From contig CAJRAX010000010.1 in assembly GCA_907165135.1 (NCBI GenBank), positions 1 to 64,000 of the forward strand: DNA of 64,000 bases. Reading direction: 5' to 3'. Numbering within the stretch: the first letter of the stretch is position 1; each line of letters starts with the position of its first letter. The position numbers and the translations under genes are program-made. Positions 11,801 through 26,800 of this stretch are shown one piece after another. The notes beneath the pieces were generated by a model that was not told the DNA's origin, searched no databases, and worked only from the letters and a program-made list of their open reading frames with translations. The stretch is from Oikopleura dioica. Taxonomy: Eukaryota > Chordata > Appendicularia > Copelata > Oikopleuridae.

Positions 11801-14800
11801 AAAAACGCATCAGAATTTCTATTAATTTTTTTTTTATTTTTATGAACTGTAAATCATCTGAAAACGCCAAAAAACGCATCAGAATTTTTCTTTATTTTTT
11901 CGATTTTTCTGAACTGTAAATTATCTGAAAACGCCAAAAACGCATCAGAATTTTTCTTAATTTTTTATATTTTTATGAACTGTAAATCATCTGAAAACGC
12001 CAAAAACGCATCAGAATTTTTATTAATTTTTTATTTTTATGAACTGTAAATCATCTGAAAACGCCAAAAACGCATCAGAATTTTTTAATTTTTTTATTTT
12101 TATGAACTGTAAATCATCTGAAAACGCCAAAAACGCATCAGAATTTTTTTTAATTTTTTATTATTATGAACTGTAAATCATCTGAAACGCCAAAAACGCA
12201 TCAGAATTTTTCTTAATTTTTCGTTTATTTTTATGAACTGTAAATCATCTGAAAACGCCAAAAACGCATCAGAATTTTTCTTAATTTTTTATATTTTTAT
12301 GAACTGTAAATCATCTGAAAACGCCAAAAAACGCATCAGAATTTATATTTATTTTTTTTATTTTTATGAACTGTAAATCATCTGAAAACGCAAAAACGCA
12401 TCAGAATTTTTAATTAATTTTTTTATTTTTATGAACTGTAAATCATCTGAAAACGCAAAAACGCATCAGAATTTATATTTATTTTTTTATTTTTATGAAC
12501 TGTTAATCATTTGAAAACGCCAAAAAACGCATCAGAATTTTTCTTAATTTTTTTCGATTTTTTTGAACTGTAAATTATCTGAAAACGCCAAAAAACGCAT
12601 CAGAATTTTTTTAATTTTTTATTTTTTGAACTGTAAATTATCTGAAAACGCCAAAAACGCATCAGAATTTCTATTAATTTTTTTATTTTTATGAACTGTA
12701 AATCATCTGAAAACGCCAAAAACGCATCAGAATTTTTTTTTATTTTTTCATTTTTATGAACTGTAAATTATCTGAAAACGCCAAAAACGCATCAGAATTT
12801 TTTAATTTTTTTATTTTTATGAACTGTAAATCATCTGAAAACGCCAAAAAACGCATCAGAATTTCCTTAATTTTTTTCGATTTTTTTGAACTGTAAATTA
12901 TCTGAAAACGCAAAAAAACGCATCAGAATTTTTTTTTTTTTGAACTGTAAATCATCTGAAAACGCCAAAAAACGCATCAGAATTTTTTTATTTTTTCGAT
13001 TTTTTGAACTGTAAATTATCTGACAACGCCAAAAAACGCATCAGAATTCTTTTTAATTTTTTTTTTTTTTGAACTGTAAATCATCTGAAAACGCCAAAAA
13101 ACGCATCAGAATTTTTTTAATTTTTTATATTTTTTGAACTGTAAATCATCTGAAAACGCCAAAAAACGCATCAGAATTTTTAATTTTTTTTTTATTTTTA
13201 TGTACTGTAAATTATCTGAAAACGCCAAAAAACGCATCAGAATTTTTCTTAATCTTTTTTTTTATTTTTATGAATTGTAAATCATCTGAAAACGCCAAAA
13301 AACGCATCAGAATTTCCTTAATTTTTCTCGATTTTTTTGAACTGTTAATTATCTGAAAACGCAAAAAAACGCATCAGAATTTTTATTAATTTTTTTTTTT
13401 ATTTTTATGAACTGTAAATCATCTGAAAACGCCAAAAAATCCATCAGAATTTTTATTTATTTTTTTTTATTATTTTTATGAACTGTAAATCATCTGAAAA
13501 CGCCAAAAAACGCATCAGAGTTTTTTTTTATTTTTTTTATTTTTATGAACTGTAAATCATCTGAAAACGCCAAAAAAGGCATCAGAATTTTTTTTTTTTT
13601 CGATTTTTTGAACTGTAAATTATCTGAAAACGCCAAAAACGCATCAGAATTTTTTTAATTTTTTATTTTTATGAACTGTAAATCATCTGAAAACGCCAAA
13701 AAACGCATCAGAATTTCCTTAATTTTTTCGATTTTTTGAACTGTAAATTATCTGAAAACGCCAAAAAACGCATCAGAATTTTTTTTAATTTTTTTATTTT
13801 TATAAACTGTAAATCATCTGAAAACGCCAAAAACGCATCAGAATTTTTTTTATTTTTTCATTTTTATGAACTGTAAATCATCTGAAAACGCCAAAAACGC
13901 ATCAGAATTTTTATTCATTTTTTTATTTTTATGAACTGTAAATCATCTGAAAACGCCAAAAACGCATCAGAATTTTTTATTTTTTCGATTTTTTGAACTG
14001 TAAATTTTGAATTGTTAATCATCTGAAAACGCCAAAAACGCATCAGAATTTTTCTTAATTTTTCGTTTATTTTTATGAACTGTAAATTATCTGAAAACGC
14101 CAAAAACGCATCAGAAATTTTTTAATTTTTTTTTTTTTGAACTGTAAATTATCTGAAAACGCGAAAAACGCATCAGAATTTCTATTAATTTTTTATTTTT
14201 ATGAACTGTAAATCATCTGAAAACGCCAAAAACGCATCAGAATTTTTCTTTATTTTTTCGATTTTTCTGAACTGTAAATTATCTGAAAACGCCAAAAAAC
14301 GCATCAGAATTTTTCTTAATTTTTTTATATTTTTATGAACTGTAAATCATCTGAAAACGCCAAAAAACGCATCAGAATTTTTATTATTTTTTTTTATTTT
14401 AATGAACTGTAAATCATCTGAAAACGCCAAAAAACGCATCAGAATTTTTTTATTTTTTTTCATTTTTATGAACTGTAAATCATCTGAAAACGCCAAAAAA
14501 CGCATCAGAATTTTTTTTTAATTTTTTTTTTTATGATGAACTGTAAATCATCTTGAAACGCCAAAAAACGCATCAGAATTTTTCTTAATTTTTTCGTTTA
14601 TTTTTATGAACTGTAAATCATCTTGAAACGTCAAAAAACGCATCAGAATTTTTCTTAATTTTTTATATTTTTAAGAACTGTAAATCATCTGAAAACGCCA
14701 AAAACGCATCAGAATTTTTATTAATTTTTTTTTATTTTTATGAACTGTAAATCATCTGAAAACGCAAAAAAAACGCATCAGAATTTTTAATTAATTTTTT

Positions 14801-17800
14801 TTTATTTTTATGAACTGTAAATCATCTGAAAACGCAAAAACGCATCAGAATTTATATTTATTTTTTTATTTTTATGAACTGTTAATCATCTGAAAACGCC
14901 AAAAAACGCATCAGAATTTTTCTTAATTTTTTCGATTTTTTTGAACTGTAAATTATCTGAAAACGCCAAAAACGCATCAGAATTTTTTTAATTTTTTTAT
15001 TTTTTTGAACTGTTAATTATCTGAAAACGCCAAAAACGCATCAGAATTTCTATTAAATTTTTTATTTTTATGAACTGTAAATCATCTGAAAACGCCAAAA
15101 ACGCATCAGAATTTTTTTTTATTTTTTTCATTTTTATGAACTGTAAATTATCTGAAAACGCCAAAAACGCATCAGAATTTTTTAATTTTTTTTATTTTTA
15201 TGAACTGTAAATCATCTGAAAACGCCAAAAACGCATCAGAATTTCCTTAATTTTTTCGATTTTTTGAACTGTAAATTATCTGAAAACGCAAAAAACGCAT
15301 CAGAATTTTTTTTATTTTTTCGATTTTTATGAACTGTAAATCATCTGAAAACGCCAAAAAATCGCATCAGAATTTTAATTAATTTTTTTTTTATTTTTAT
15401 GAACTGTAAATCATCTGAAAACGCCAAAAAACGCATCAGAATTTTTTTTATTTTTTTATTTTTATGAAATGTAAATCATCTGAAAACGCCAAAAAACGCA
15501 TCAGAATTTTTTTTCTTTTTTTTTTTTTTATGAACTGTAAATCATCTGAAAACGCCAAAAACGCATCAGAATTTTTTCTAATTTTTTTTCATTTTTATGA
15601 ACTGTAAATCATCTGAAAACGCCAAAATACGCATCAGAAATTATATTCATTTTTTTATTTTTATGAACTGTAAATCATCTGAAAACGCCAAAAACGCATC
15701 AGAATTTTTTTTATTTTTTCGATTTTTTGAACTGTAAATTATCTGAAAACGCAAAAAAACGCATCAGAATTTTTTTATTTTTATGAACTGTAAATCATCT
15801 GAAAACGCCAAAAAACGCATCAGAATTTTTCTTTATTTTTTATATTTTTATGAACTGTAAATCATCTGAAAACGCCAAAATACGCATCAGAATTTTTATT
15901 AATTTTTTTTTTATTTTTATGAACTGTTAATCATCTGAAAACGCCAAAAAACGCATCAGAATTTTTTTTATTTTTTTTCGATTTTTTTGAACTGTAAATT
16001 ATCTGAAAACGCCAAAAAACGCATCAGAATTTTTTTTTTTTTTATTTTTATGAACTGTAAATCATCTGAAAACGCCAAAAACGCATCAGAATTTTTTAAT
16101 TTTTTATATTTTTATGAACTGTAAATCATCTGAAAACGCCAAAAAACGCATCAGAATTTTTATTAATTTTTTTCATTTTTATGAACTGTAAATCATCTGA
16201 AAACGCCAAAAAACGCATCAGAATTTCTTTAATTTTTTTTTATTTTTATGAACTGTAAATCATCTGAAAACGCCAAAAACGCATCAGAATTTTTTTAATT
16301 TTTTATTTTTATGAACTGTAAATCATCTGAAAACGCCAAAAACGCATCAGAATTTTTCTTAATTTTTTCGTTTATTTTTATGAACTGTAAATTATCTGAA
16401 AACGCCAAAAACGCATCAGAATTTTTTTATTTTTTTTTTATTTTTTGAACTGTAAATTATCTGAAAACGCAAAAAAACGCATCAGAATTTTATTAATTTT
16501 TTTTTTTTATTTAAATGAACTGTTAATCATCTGAAATTGCCAAAAAACGCATCAGAATTTTTCTTAATTTTTTTCGATTTTTCTGAACTGTAAATTATCT
16601 GAAAACGCCAAAAAACGCATCAGAATTTTTCTTAATTTTCTTTTTTATTTTTTTGAACTGTAAATTTTGAATTGTTAATCATCTGAAAACGCCAAAAAAC
16701 GCATCAGAATTTTTCTTAATTTTTTCGTTTATTTTTATGAACTGTAAATTATCTGAAAACGCCAAAAAACGCATCAGAAATTTTTTTAATTTTCTTTTTT
16801 ATTTTTTTGAACTGTAAATTATCTGAAAACGCGAAAAACGCATCAGAATTTCTATTAATTTTTTTTTTATTTTTATGAACTGTAAATCATCTGAAATTGC
16901 CAAAAAACGCATCAGAATTTTTCTTTATTTTTTTCGATTTTTCTGAACTGTAAATTATCTGAAAACGCCAAAAAACGCATCAGAATTTTTCTTAATTTTT
17001 TATATTTTTATGAACTGTAAATCATCTGAAAACGCCAAAAAACGCATCAGAATTTTTATTAATTTTTTTTTTTATTTTAATGAACTGTAAATAATCTGAA
17101 AACGCCAAAAAACGCATCAGAATTTTTTTAATTTTTTTTTTATTTTTATGAACTGTAAATCATCTGAAAACGCCAAAAAACGCATCAGAATTTTTTTTTT
17201 AATTTTTTTTTTATTATGATGAATTGTAAATCATCTTGAAACGCCAAAAAACGCATCAGAATTTTTCTTAATTTTTTCGTTTATTTTTATGAACTGTAAA
17301 TCATCTGAAAACGTCAAAAAACTTATCAGAATTTTTCTTAATTTTTTTTATATTTTTAAGAACTGTAAACCATCTGAAAACGCCAAAAAACGCATCAGAA
17401 TTTATATTTATTTTTTTCTATTTTTATGAACTGTAAATCATCTGAAAACGCAAAAAAAACGCATCAGAATTTTTAATTAATTTTTTTTTTTATTTTTATG
17501 AACTGTAAATCATCTAAAAACGCAAAAAACGCATCAGAATTTATATTTATTTTTTTTTATTTTTATGAACTGTTAATCATTTAAAAACGCCAAAAAACGC
17601 ATCAGAATTTTTCTTAATTTTTTTCGATTTTTTTGAACTGTAAATTATCTGAAAACGCCAAAAAACGCATCAGAATTTTTTTTTAATTTTTTTTTTATTT
17701 TTTTGAACTGTTAATTATCTGAAAACGCCAAAAAACGCATCAGACTTTCTATTAAATTTTTTTTTTATTTTTATGAACTGTAAATCATCTGAAAACGCCA

Positions 17801-20800
17801 AAAAACGCATCAGAATTTTTTTTTTTTTTTTTCATTTTTATGAACTGTAAATTATCTGAAAACGCCAAAAAACGCATCAGAATTTTTTTTTTTTTTTTTT
17901 TATTTTTATGAACTGTAAATCATCTGAAAACGCCAAAAAACGCATCAGAATTTCCTTAATTTTTTTCGATTTTTTTGAACTGTAAATTATCTGAAAACGC
18001 AAAAAAACGCATCAGAATTTTTTTTATTTTTTTTCGATTTTTATGAACTGTAAATCATCTGAAAACGCCAAAAAATCCATCAGAATTTTAATTAATTTTT
18101 TTTGTATTTTTATGAACTGTAAATCATCTGAAAACGCCAAAAAACGCATCAGAATTTTTTTTATTTTTTTTTTATTTTTATGAAATGTAAATCATCTGAA
18201 AACGCCAAAAACGCATCAGAATTTTTTTTTTTTTTTTTTTTTTATGAAGTGTAAATCATCTGGAAACGCCAAAAACGCATCAGAATTTTTTCTATTTTTT
18301 CATTTTTATGAACTGTAAATCATCTGAAAACGCCAAAATACGCATCGGAAATTATATTCATTTTTTTTTTATTTTTATGAACTGTAAATCATCTGAAAAC
18401 GCCAAAAAACGCATCAAAATTTTTTTAATTTTTTTTCGATTTTTTTGAACTGTAAATTATCTGAAAACGCAAAAAAACGCATCAGAATTTTTTTTATTTT
18501 TTTTTTATTTCTATGAACTGTAAATCATCTGAAAACGCCAAAAAACGCATCAGAATTTTTCTTTATTTTTTTTTATATTTTTATGAACTGAAAATCATCT
18601 GAAAACGCCAAAATACGCATCAGAATTTTTATTAATTTTTTATTTTTATGAACTGTTAATCATCTGAAAACGCCAAAAACGCATCAGAATTTTTTATTTT
18701 TTCGATTTTTTGAACTGTAAATTATCTGAAAACGCCAAAAAACGCATCAGAATTTTTTTTTATTTTTTTTATTTTTATGAACTGTAAATCATCTGAAAAC
18801 GCCAAAAAACGCATCAGAATTTTTTTTAATTTTTTTTATATTTTTATGAACTGTAAATCATCTGAAAACGCCAAAAAACGCATCAGAATTTTTATTAATT
18901 TTTTTTCATTTTTATGAACTGTAAATCATCTGAAAACGCCAAAAAACGCATCAGAATTTCTTTAATTTTTTTTATTTTTATGAACTGTAAATCATCTGAA
19001 AACGCCAAAAAACGCATCAGAATTTTTTTAATTTTTTATTTTTATGAACTGTAAATCATCTGAAAACGCCAAAAAACGCATCAGAATTTTTCTTAATTTT
19101 TTCGTTTATTTTTATGAACTGTAAATTATCTGAAAACGCCAAAAAACGCATCAGAATTTTTTTTTTTTTTTTTTATTTTTTTGAACTGTAAATTATCTGA
19201 AAACGCAAAAAAAACGCATCAGAATTTCTATTAATTTTTTTTTTTTATTTAAATGAACTGTTAATCATCTGAAATTGCCAAAAAACGCATCAGAATTTTT
19301 CTTAATTTTTTCGATTTTTCTGAACTGTAAATTATCTGAAAACGCCAAAAAACGCATCAGAATTTTTCTTATTTTTTTATATTTTTATGAACTGTAAATC
19401 ATCTGAAAACGCCAAAAACGCATCAGAATTTTTATTAATTTTTTTATATTTTTATGAACTGTAAATTATCTGAAAACGCCAAAAACGCATCAGAATTTTT
19501 TTATTTTTTTGTTATTTTAATGAACTGTAAATCATCTGAAAACGCCAAAAACGCATCAGATTTTTTATTAATTTTTTATTTTTATGAACTGTAAATCATC
19601 TGAAAACGCCAAAAACGCATCAGAATTTTTATTAATTTTTTCGATTTTTTTGAACTGTTAATTATCTGAAAACGCCAAAAACGCATCAGAATTTTTATTA
19701 ATTTTTTATTTTTATGAACTGTAAATCATCTGAAAACGCCAAAAACGCATCAGAATTTTTTTAAATTTTTTATATTTTTTGAACTGTAAATTATCTGAAA
19801 ACGCCAAAAACGCATCAGAATTTTTATTAATTTTTTATTTTCATGAACTGTAAATCATCTGAAAACGCCAAAAAACGCATCAGAATTTTTCTTAATTTTT
19901 TTATTTTTATGAACTGTAAATCATCTGAAAACGCCAAAAAACGCATCAGAATTTCCTTAATTTTTTCGATTTTTTGAACTGTAAATTATCTGAAAACGCA
20001 AAAAAACGCATCAGAATTTTTATTAATTTTTTATTTTTATGAACTGTAAATCATCTGAAAACGCCAAAACGCATCAGAATTTTTATTTATTTTTTATTAT
20101 TTTTATGAACTGTAAATCATCTGAAAACGCCAAAAACGCATCAGAATTTTTTTTATTTTTTTTTTATTTTTATGAAATGTAAATCATCTGAAAACGCCAA
20201 AAAACGCATCAGAATTTTTCTTCTTTTTTTTATTTTTATGAACTGTAAATCATCTGGAAACGCCAAAAACGCATCAGAATTTTTTTTTTTTTTCATTTTG
20301 ATGAACTGTAAATCATCTGAAAACGCCAAAGAACGCATCAGAATTTTTTTATTTTTTCGATTTTTTTGAACTGTAAATTATCTGAAAACGCCAAAAACGC
20401 ATCAGAGAATTTTTTTAATTTTTTTTATTTTTATGAACTGTAAATCATCTGAAAACGCCAAAAACGCATCAGAATTTCCTTAATTTTTTCGATTTTTTGA
20501 ACTGTAAATTATCTGAAAACGCAAAAACGCATCAGAATTTTTTTTTATTTTTTCGATTTTTATGAACTGTAAATCATCTGAAAACGCCAAAAATCCATCA
20601 GAATTTTAATTAATTTTTTTTTTATTTTTATGAACTGTAAATCATCTGAAAACGCCAAAAACGCATCAGAATTTTTTTATTTTTTTTATTTTTATGAACT
20701 GTAAATCATCTGAAAACGCCAAAAACGCATCAGAATTTTTCTTAATTTTTTTTATTTTTATGAACTGTAAATCATCTGAAAACGCCAAAAACGCATCAGA

Positions 20801-23800
20801 ATTTTTTTATTTTTTTTTCATTTTTATGAACTGTAAATCATCTGAAAACGCCAAAAACGCATCAGAATTTATATTCATTTTTTTTATTTTTATGAACTGT
20901 AAATCATCTGAAAACGCCAAAAACGCATCAGAATTTTTTTAATTTTTTATATTTTTATGAACTGTAAATCATCTGAAAACGCCAAAAACGCATCAGAATT
21001 TTTCTTAATTTTTTTTTATTTTTATGAACTGTAAATCATCTGAAAACGCCAAAAACGCATCAGAATTTTTCTTCTTTTTTTATTTTATGAACTGTAAATC
21101 ATCTGAAAACGCCAAAAAACGCATCAGAATTTTTTTTTTTTTCATTTTTTTGAACTGTAAATCATCTGTAACCGCCAAAAACGCATCAGAATTTTTTTAT
21201 TTTTTCGATTTTTTTGAACTGTAAATTATCTGAAAACGCCAAAAACGCATCAGAATTTTTATTAATTTTTTATTTTTATGAACTGTAAATCATCTGAAAA
21301 CGCCAAAAACGCATCAGAATTTTTTTTAATTTTTTATATTTTTTGAACTGTAAATTATCTGAAAACGCCAAAAACGCATCAGAATTTTTCTTAATTTTTT
21401 TTATTTTTATGAACTGTAAATCATCTGAAAACGCCAAAAACGCATCAGAATTTCCTTAATTTTTTCGATTTTTTGTACTGTAAATTATCTGAAAACGCAA
21501 AAAAACGCATCAGAATTTTTATTAATTTTTTTTTTTATTTTTATGAACTGTAAATCATCTGAAAACGCCAAAAAATCCATCAGAATTTTTATTTATTTTT
21601 TTTTATTATTTTTATGAACTGTAAATCATCTGAAAACGCCAAAAAACGCATCAGAGTTTTTTTTTATTTTTTTTTATTTTTATGAACTGTAAATCATCTG
21701 AAAACGCCAAAAAACGCATCAGAATTTTTTTTATTTTTTTTCGATTTTTTTGAACTGTAAATTATCTGAAAACGCCAAAAACGCATCAGAATTTTTTTAA
21801 TTTTTTTTTATTTTTATGAACTGTAAATCATCTGAAAACGCCAAAAACGCATCAGAATTTCCTTAATTTTTTCGATTTTTTTGAACTGTAAATTATCTGA
21901 AAACGCAAAAAAACGCATCAGAATTTTTATTAATTTTTTTTTTTATTTTTATGAACTGTAAATCATCTGAAAACGCCAAAAACGCATCAGAATTTTAATT
22001 AATTTTTTTTATTTTTATGAACTGTAAATCATCTGAAAACGCCAAAAACGCATCAGAATTTTTTTATTTTTTTTTATTTTTATGAACTGTAAATTATCTG
22101 AAAACGCCAAAAACGCATCAGAATTTTTTTAATTTTTTTTTATTTTTATGAACTGTAAATCATCTGAAAACGCCAAAAACGCATCAGAATTTCCTTAATT
22201 TTTTCGATTTTTTTGAACTGTAAATTATCTGAAAACGCAAAAACGCATCAGAATTTTTTTATTTTTTTTCGATTTTTATGAACTGTAAATCATCTGAAAA
22301 CGCCAAAAACGCATCAGAATTTTAATTAATTTTTTATTTTTATGAACTGTAAATCATCTGAAAACGCCAAAAACGCATCAGAATTTTTTTTATTTTTTTT
22401 ATTTTTATGAACTGTAAATCATCTGAAAACGCCAAAAACGCATCAGAATTTTTCTTCTTTTTTTTATTTTTATGAACTGTAAATCATCTGAAAACGCCAA
22501 AAACGCATCAGAATTTTTTTATTTTTTTTCATTTTTATGAACTGTAAATCATCTGAAAACGCCAAAAAACGCATCAGAATTTATATTCATTTTTTTATTT
22601 TTATGAACTGTAAATCATCTGAAAACGCCAAAAACGCATCAGAATTTTTTAATTTTTTTTTATTTTTATGAACTGTAAATCATCTGAAAACGCCAAAAAC
22701 GCATCAGAATTTTTCTTAATTTTTTTTTATTTTTATGAACTGTAAATCATCTGAAAACGCCAAAAACGCATCAGAATTTTTCTTCTTTTTTTTTTATATT
22801 ATGAAGTGTAAATCATCTGGAAACACCAAAAAACGCATCAGAATTTTTTCATTTTTTGAACTGTAAATCATCTGAAAACGCCAAAAACGCATCAGAATTT
22901 TTTTAATTTTTTTTATTTTTATGAACTATAAATCATCTGAAAACGCCAAAAAACGCATCAGAATTTTTTTTAATTTTTTTTATATTTTTTTGTACTGTAA
23001 ATTATCTGAAAACGCAAAAAAACGCATCAGAATTTTTATTAATTTTTTTTTTTATTTTTATGAACTGTAAATCATCTGAAAACGCCAAAAAATCCATCAG
23101 AATTTTTATTTATTTTTTTTATTTTTATGAACTGTAAATCATCTGAAAACGCCAAAAAACGCATCAGAATTTTTTTTTATTTTTTTTATTTTTATGAACT
23201 GTAAATCATCTGAAAACGCCAAAAACGCATCAGATTTTTTTTATTTTTTTCGATTTTTTTGAACTGTAAATCATCTGAAAACGCCAAAAAACGCATCAGA
23301 ATTTTTATTAATTTTTTATTTTTATGAACTGTAAATCATCTGAAAACGCCAAAAACGCATCAGAATTTTTTTTATTTTTTTATATTTTTTGAACTGTTAA
23401 TTATCTGAAAACGCCAAAAAACGCATCAGAATTTTTTTTAATTTTTTTTTTCATTTTTATGAACTGTAAATCATCTGAAAACGCCAAAAAACGCATCAGA
23501 ATTTCCTTAATTTTTTTCGATTTTTTTGAACTGTAAATTATCTGAAAACGCAAAAAAACGCATCAGAATTTTTATTAATTTTTTTTTTTATTTTTATGAA
23601 CTGTAAATCATCTGAAAACGCCAAAAAACGCATCAGAATTTTTTTTTATTTTTTTTATTTTTATGAACTGTAAATCATCTGAAAACGCCAAAATACGCAT
23701 CAGAATTTTTTTTTTTTTTTTTATTTTTATGAACTTTAAATCATCTGAAAACGCCAAAAAACGCATCAGAATTTTTTTATTTTTTTTCGATTTTTTGAAC

Positions 23801-26800
23801 TGTAAATTATCTGAAAACGCCAAAAACGCATCAGAATTTTTTTAATTTTTTTTTATTTTTATGAACTGTAAATCATCTGAAAACGCCAAAAACGCATCAG
23901 AATTTCCTTAATTTTTTCGATTTTTTTGAACTGTAAATTATCTGAAAACGCCAAAAACGCATCAGAATTTTTATTAATTTTTTTTTATTTTTATGAACTG
24001 TAAATCATCTGAAAACGCCAAAAACGCATCAGAATTTTAATTAATTTTTTTTTATTTTTATGAACTGTAAATCATCTGAAAACGCCAAAAAACGCATCAG
24101 AATTTTTTTTAATTTTTTTTTATTTTTTTATGAACTGTAAATCATCTGAAAACGCAAAAAAACGCATCAGAATTTTTTTTTTTTTATTTTTATGAACTGT
24201 AAATCATCTGAAAACGCCAAAAAACGCATCAGAATTTTTTTTATTTTTTTTTCATTTTTATGAACTGTAAATCATCTGAAAACGCCAAAATACGCATCAG
24301 AATTTTTATTCATTTTTTTTTTATTTTTATGAACTGTAAATCATCTGAAAACGCCAAAAAACGCATCAGAATTTTTTTAATTTTTTTTCGATTTTTTTGA
24401 ACTGTAAATTTTGAATTGTAAATCATCTGAAAACGCCAAAAAACGCATCAGAATTTTTCTTAATTTTTTCGTTTATTTTTATGAACTGTAAATTATCTGA
24501 AAACGCCAAAAACGCATCAGAAATTTTTTAATTTTCTTTTATTTTTTTGAACTGTAAATTATCTGAAAACGCGAAAAACGCATCAGAATTTCTATTAATT
24601 TTTTTATTTTTATGAACTGTAAATCATCTGAAATTGCCAAAAAACGCATCAGAATTTTTCTTTATTTTTTTCGATTTTTCTGAACTGTAAATTATCTGAA
24701 AACGCCAAAAAACGCATCAGAATTTTTCTTAATTTTTTATATTTTTATGAACTGTAAATCATCTGAAAACGCCAAAAAACGCATCAGAATTTTTATTAAT
24801 TTTTTTTTTTATTTTAATGAACTGTAAATAATCTGAAAACGCCAAAAAACGCATCAGAATTTTTTAATTTTTTTTTATTTTTATGAACTGTAAATCATCT
24901 GAAAACGCCAAAAAACGCATCAGAATTTTTTATTTTTTTTTTATTTTTATGAACTGTAAATCATCTGAAAACGCCAAAAAACGCATCAGAATTTTTCTTA
25001 ATTTTTTCGTTTATTTTTATGAACTGTAAATCATCTGAAAACGTCAAAAAACTTATCAGAATTTTTCTTAATTTTTTTTATATTTTTAAGAACTGTAAAC
25101 CATCTGAAAACGCCAAAAAACGCATCAGAATTTATATTTATTTTTTTTCTATTTTTATGAACTGTAAATCATCTGAAAACGCAAAAAAAACGCATCAGAA
25201 TTTTTAATTAATTTTTTTTTTTATTTTTATGAACTGTAAATCATCTGAAAACGCCAAAAAACGCATCAGAATTTTTATTAATTTTTTTTTATATTTTTAT
25301 GAACTGTAAATCATCTGAAAACGCCAAAAAACGCATCAGAATTTTTCTTAATTTTTTCGATTTTTTGAACTGTAAATTATCTGAAAACGCCAAAAACGCA
25401 TCAGAATTTTTTAATTTTTTTTTATTTTTTTGAACTGTTAATTATCTGAAAACGCAAAAACGCATCAGAATTTCTATTAATTTTTTATTTTTATGAACTG
25501 TAAATCATCTGAAAACGCCAAAAACGCATCAGAATTTTTTTTTTTTTTTTCATTTTTATGAACTGTAAATTATCTGAAAACGCCAAAAACGCATCAGAAT
25601 TTTTTTATTTTTTTTATTTTTATGAACTGTAAATCATCTGAAAACGCCAAAAACGCATCAGAATTTCCTTAATTTTTTCGATTTTTTGAACTGTAAATTA
25701 TCTGAAAACGCAAAAAACGCATCAGAATTTTTTTTATTTTTTTCGATTTTTATGAACTGTAAATCATCTGAAAACGCCAAAAACGCATCAGAATTTTTTT
25801 ATTTTTTTATTTTTATGAACTGTAAATCATCTGAAAACGCCAAAAACGCATCAGAATTTTTCTTCTTTTTTTATTTTTATGAAGTGTAAATCATCTGAAA
25901 ACGCCAAAAACGCATCAGAATTTTTTTTTTTTTTTTCATTTTTATGAACTGTAAATCATCTGAAAACGCCAAAATACGCATCAGAATTTATATTCATTTT
26001 TTTTTTATTTTTATGAACTGTAAATCATCTGAAAACGCCAAAAAACGCATCAAAATTTTTTTATTTTTTCGATTTTTTTGAACTGTAAATTATCTGAAAA
26101 CGCAAAAAAACGCATCAGAATTTTTTTTTTTTTTATTTTTATGAACTGTAAATCATCTGAAAACGCCAAAAAACGCATCAGAATTTTTTTTATTTTTTTT
26201 TTATTTTTTTGAACTGTAAATTATCTGAAAACGCCAAAATACGCATCAGAATTTTTATTAATTTTTTATTTTTATGAACTGTAAATCATCTGAAAACGCC
26301 AAAAACGCATCAGAATTTTTTTTATTTTTTCGATTTTTTGAACTGTAAATTATCTGAAAACGCCAAAAACGCATCAGAATTTTTTTTATTTTTTTATTTT
26401 TATGAACTGTAAATCATCTGAAAACGCCAAAAACGCATCAGAATTTTTCTTAATTTTTTTATATTTTTATGAACTGTAAATCATCTGAAAACGCCAAAAA
26501 CGCATCAGAATTTTTGTTAATTTTTTCATTTTTATGAACTGTAAATCATCTGAAAACGCCAAAAAACGCATCAGAATTTCTTTAATTTTTTTTATTTTTA
26601 TGAACTGTAAATCATCTGAAAACGCCAAAAAACGCATCAGAATTTTTTTTAATTTTTTATTTTTATGAATTGTAAATCATCTGAAAACGCCAAAAAACGC
26701 ATCAGAATTTTTCTTAATTTTTTCGTTTATTTTTATGAAATGTAAATCATTTGAAAACGCCAAAAAACGCATCAGAATTTTTTATTTTTTTTTAATTTTT

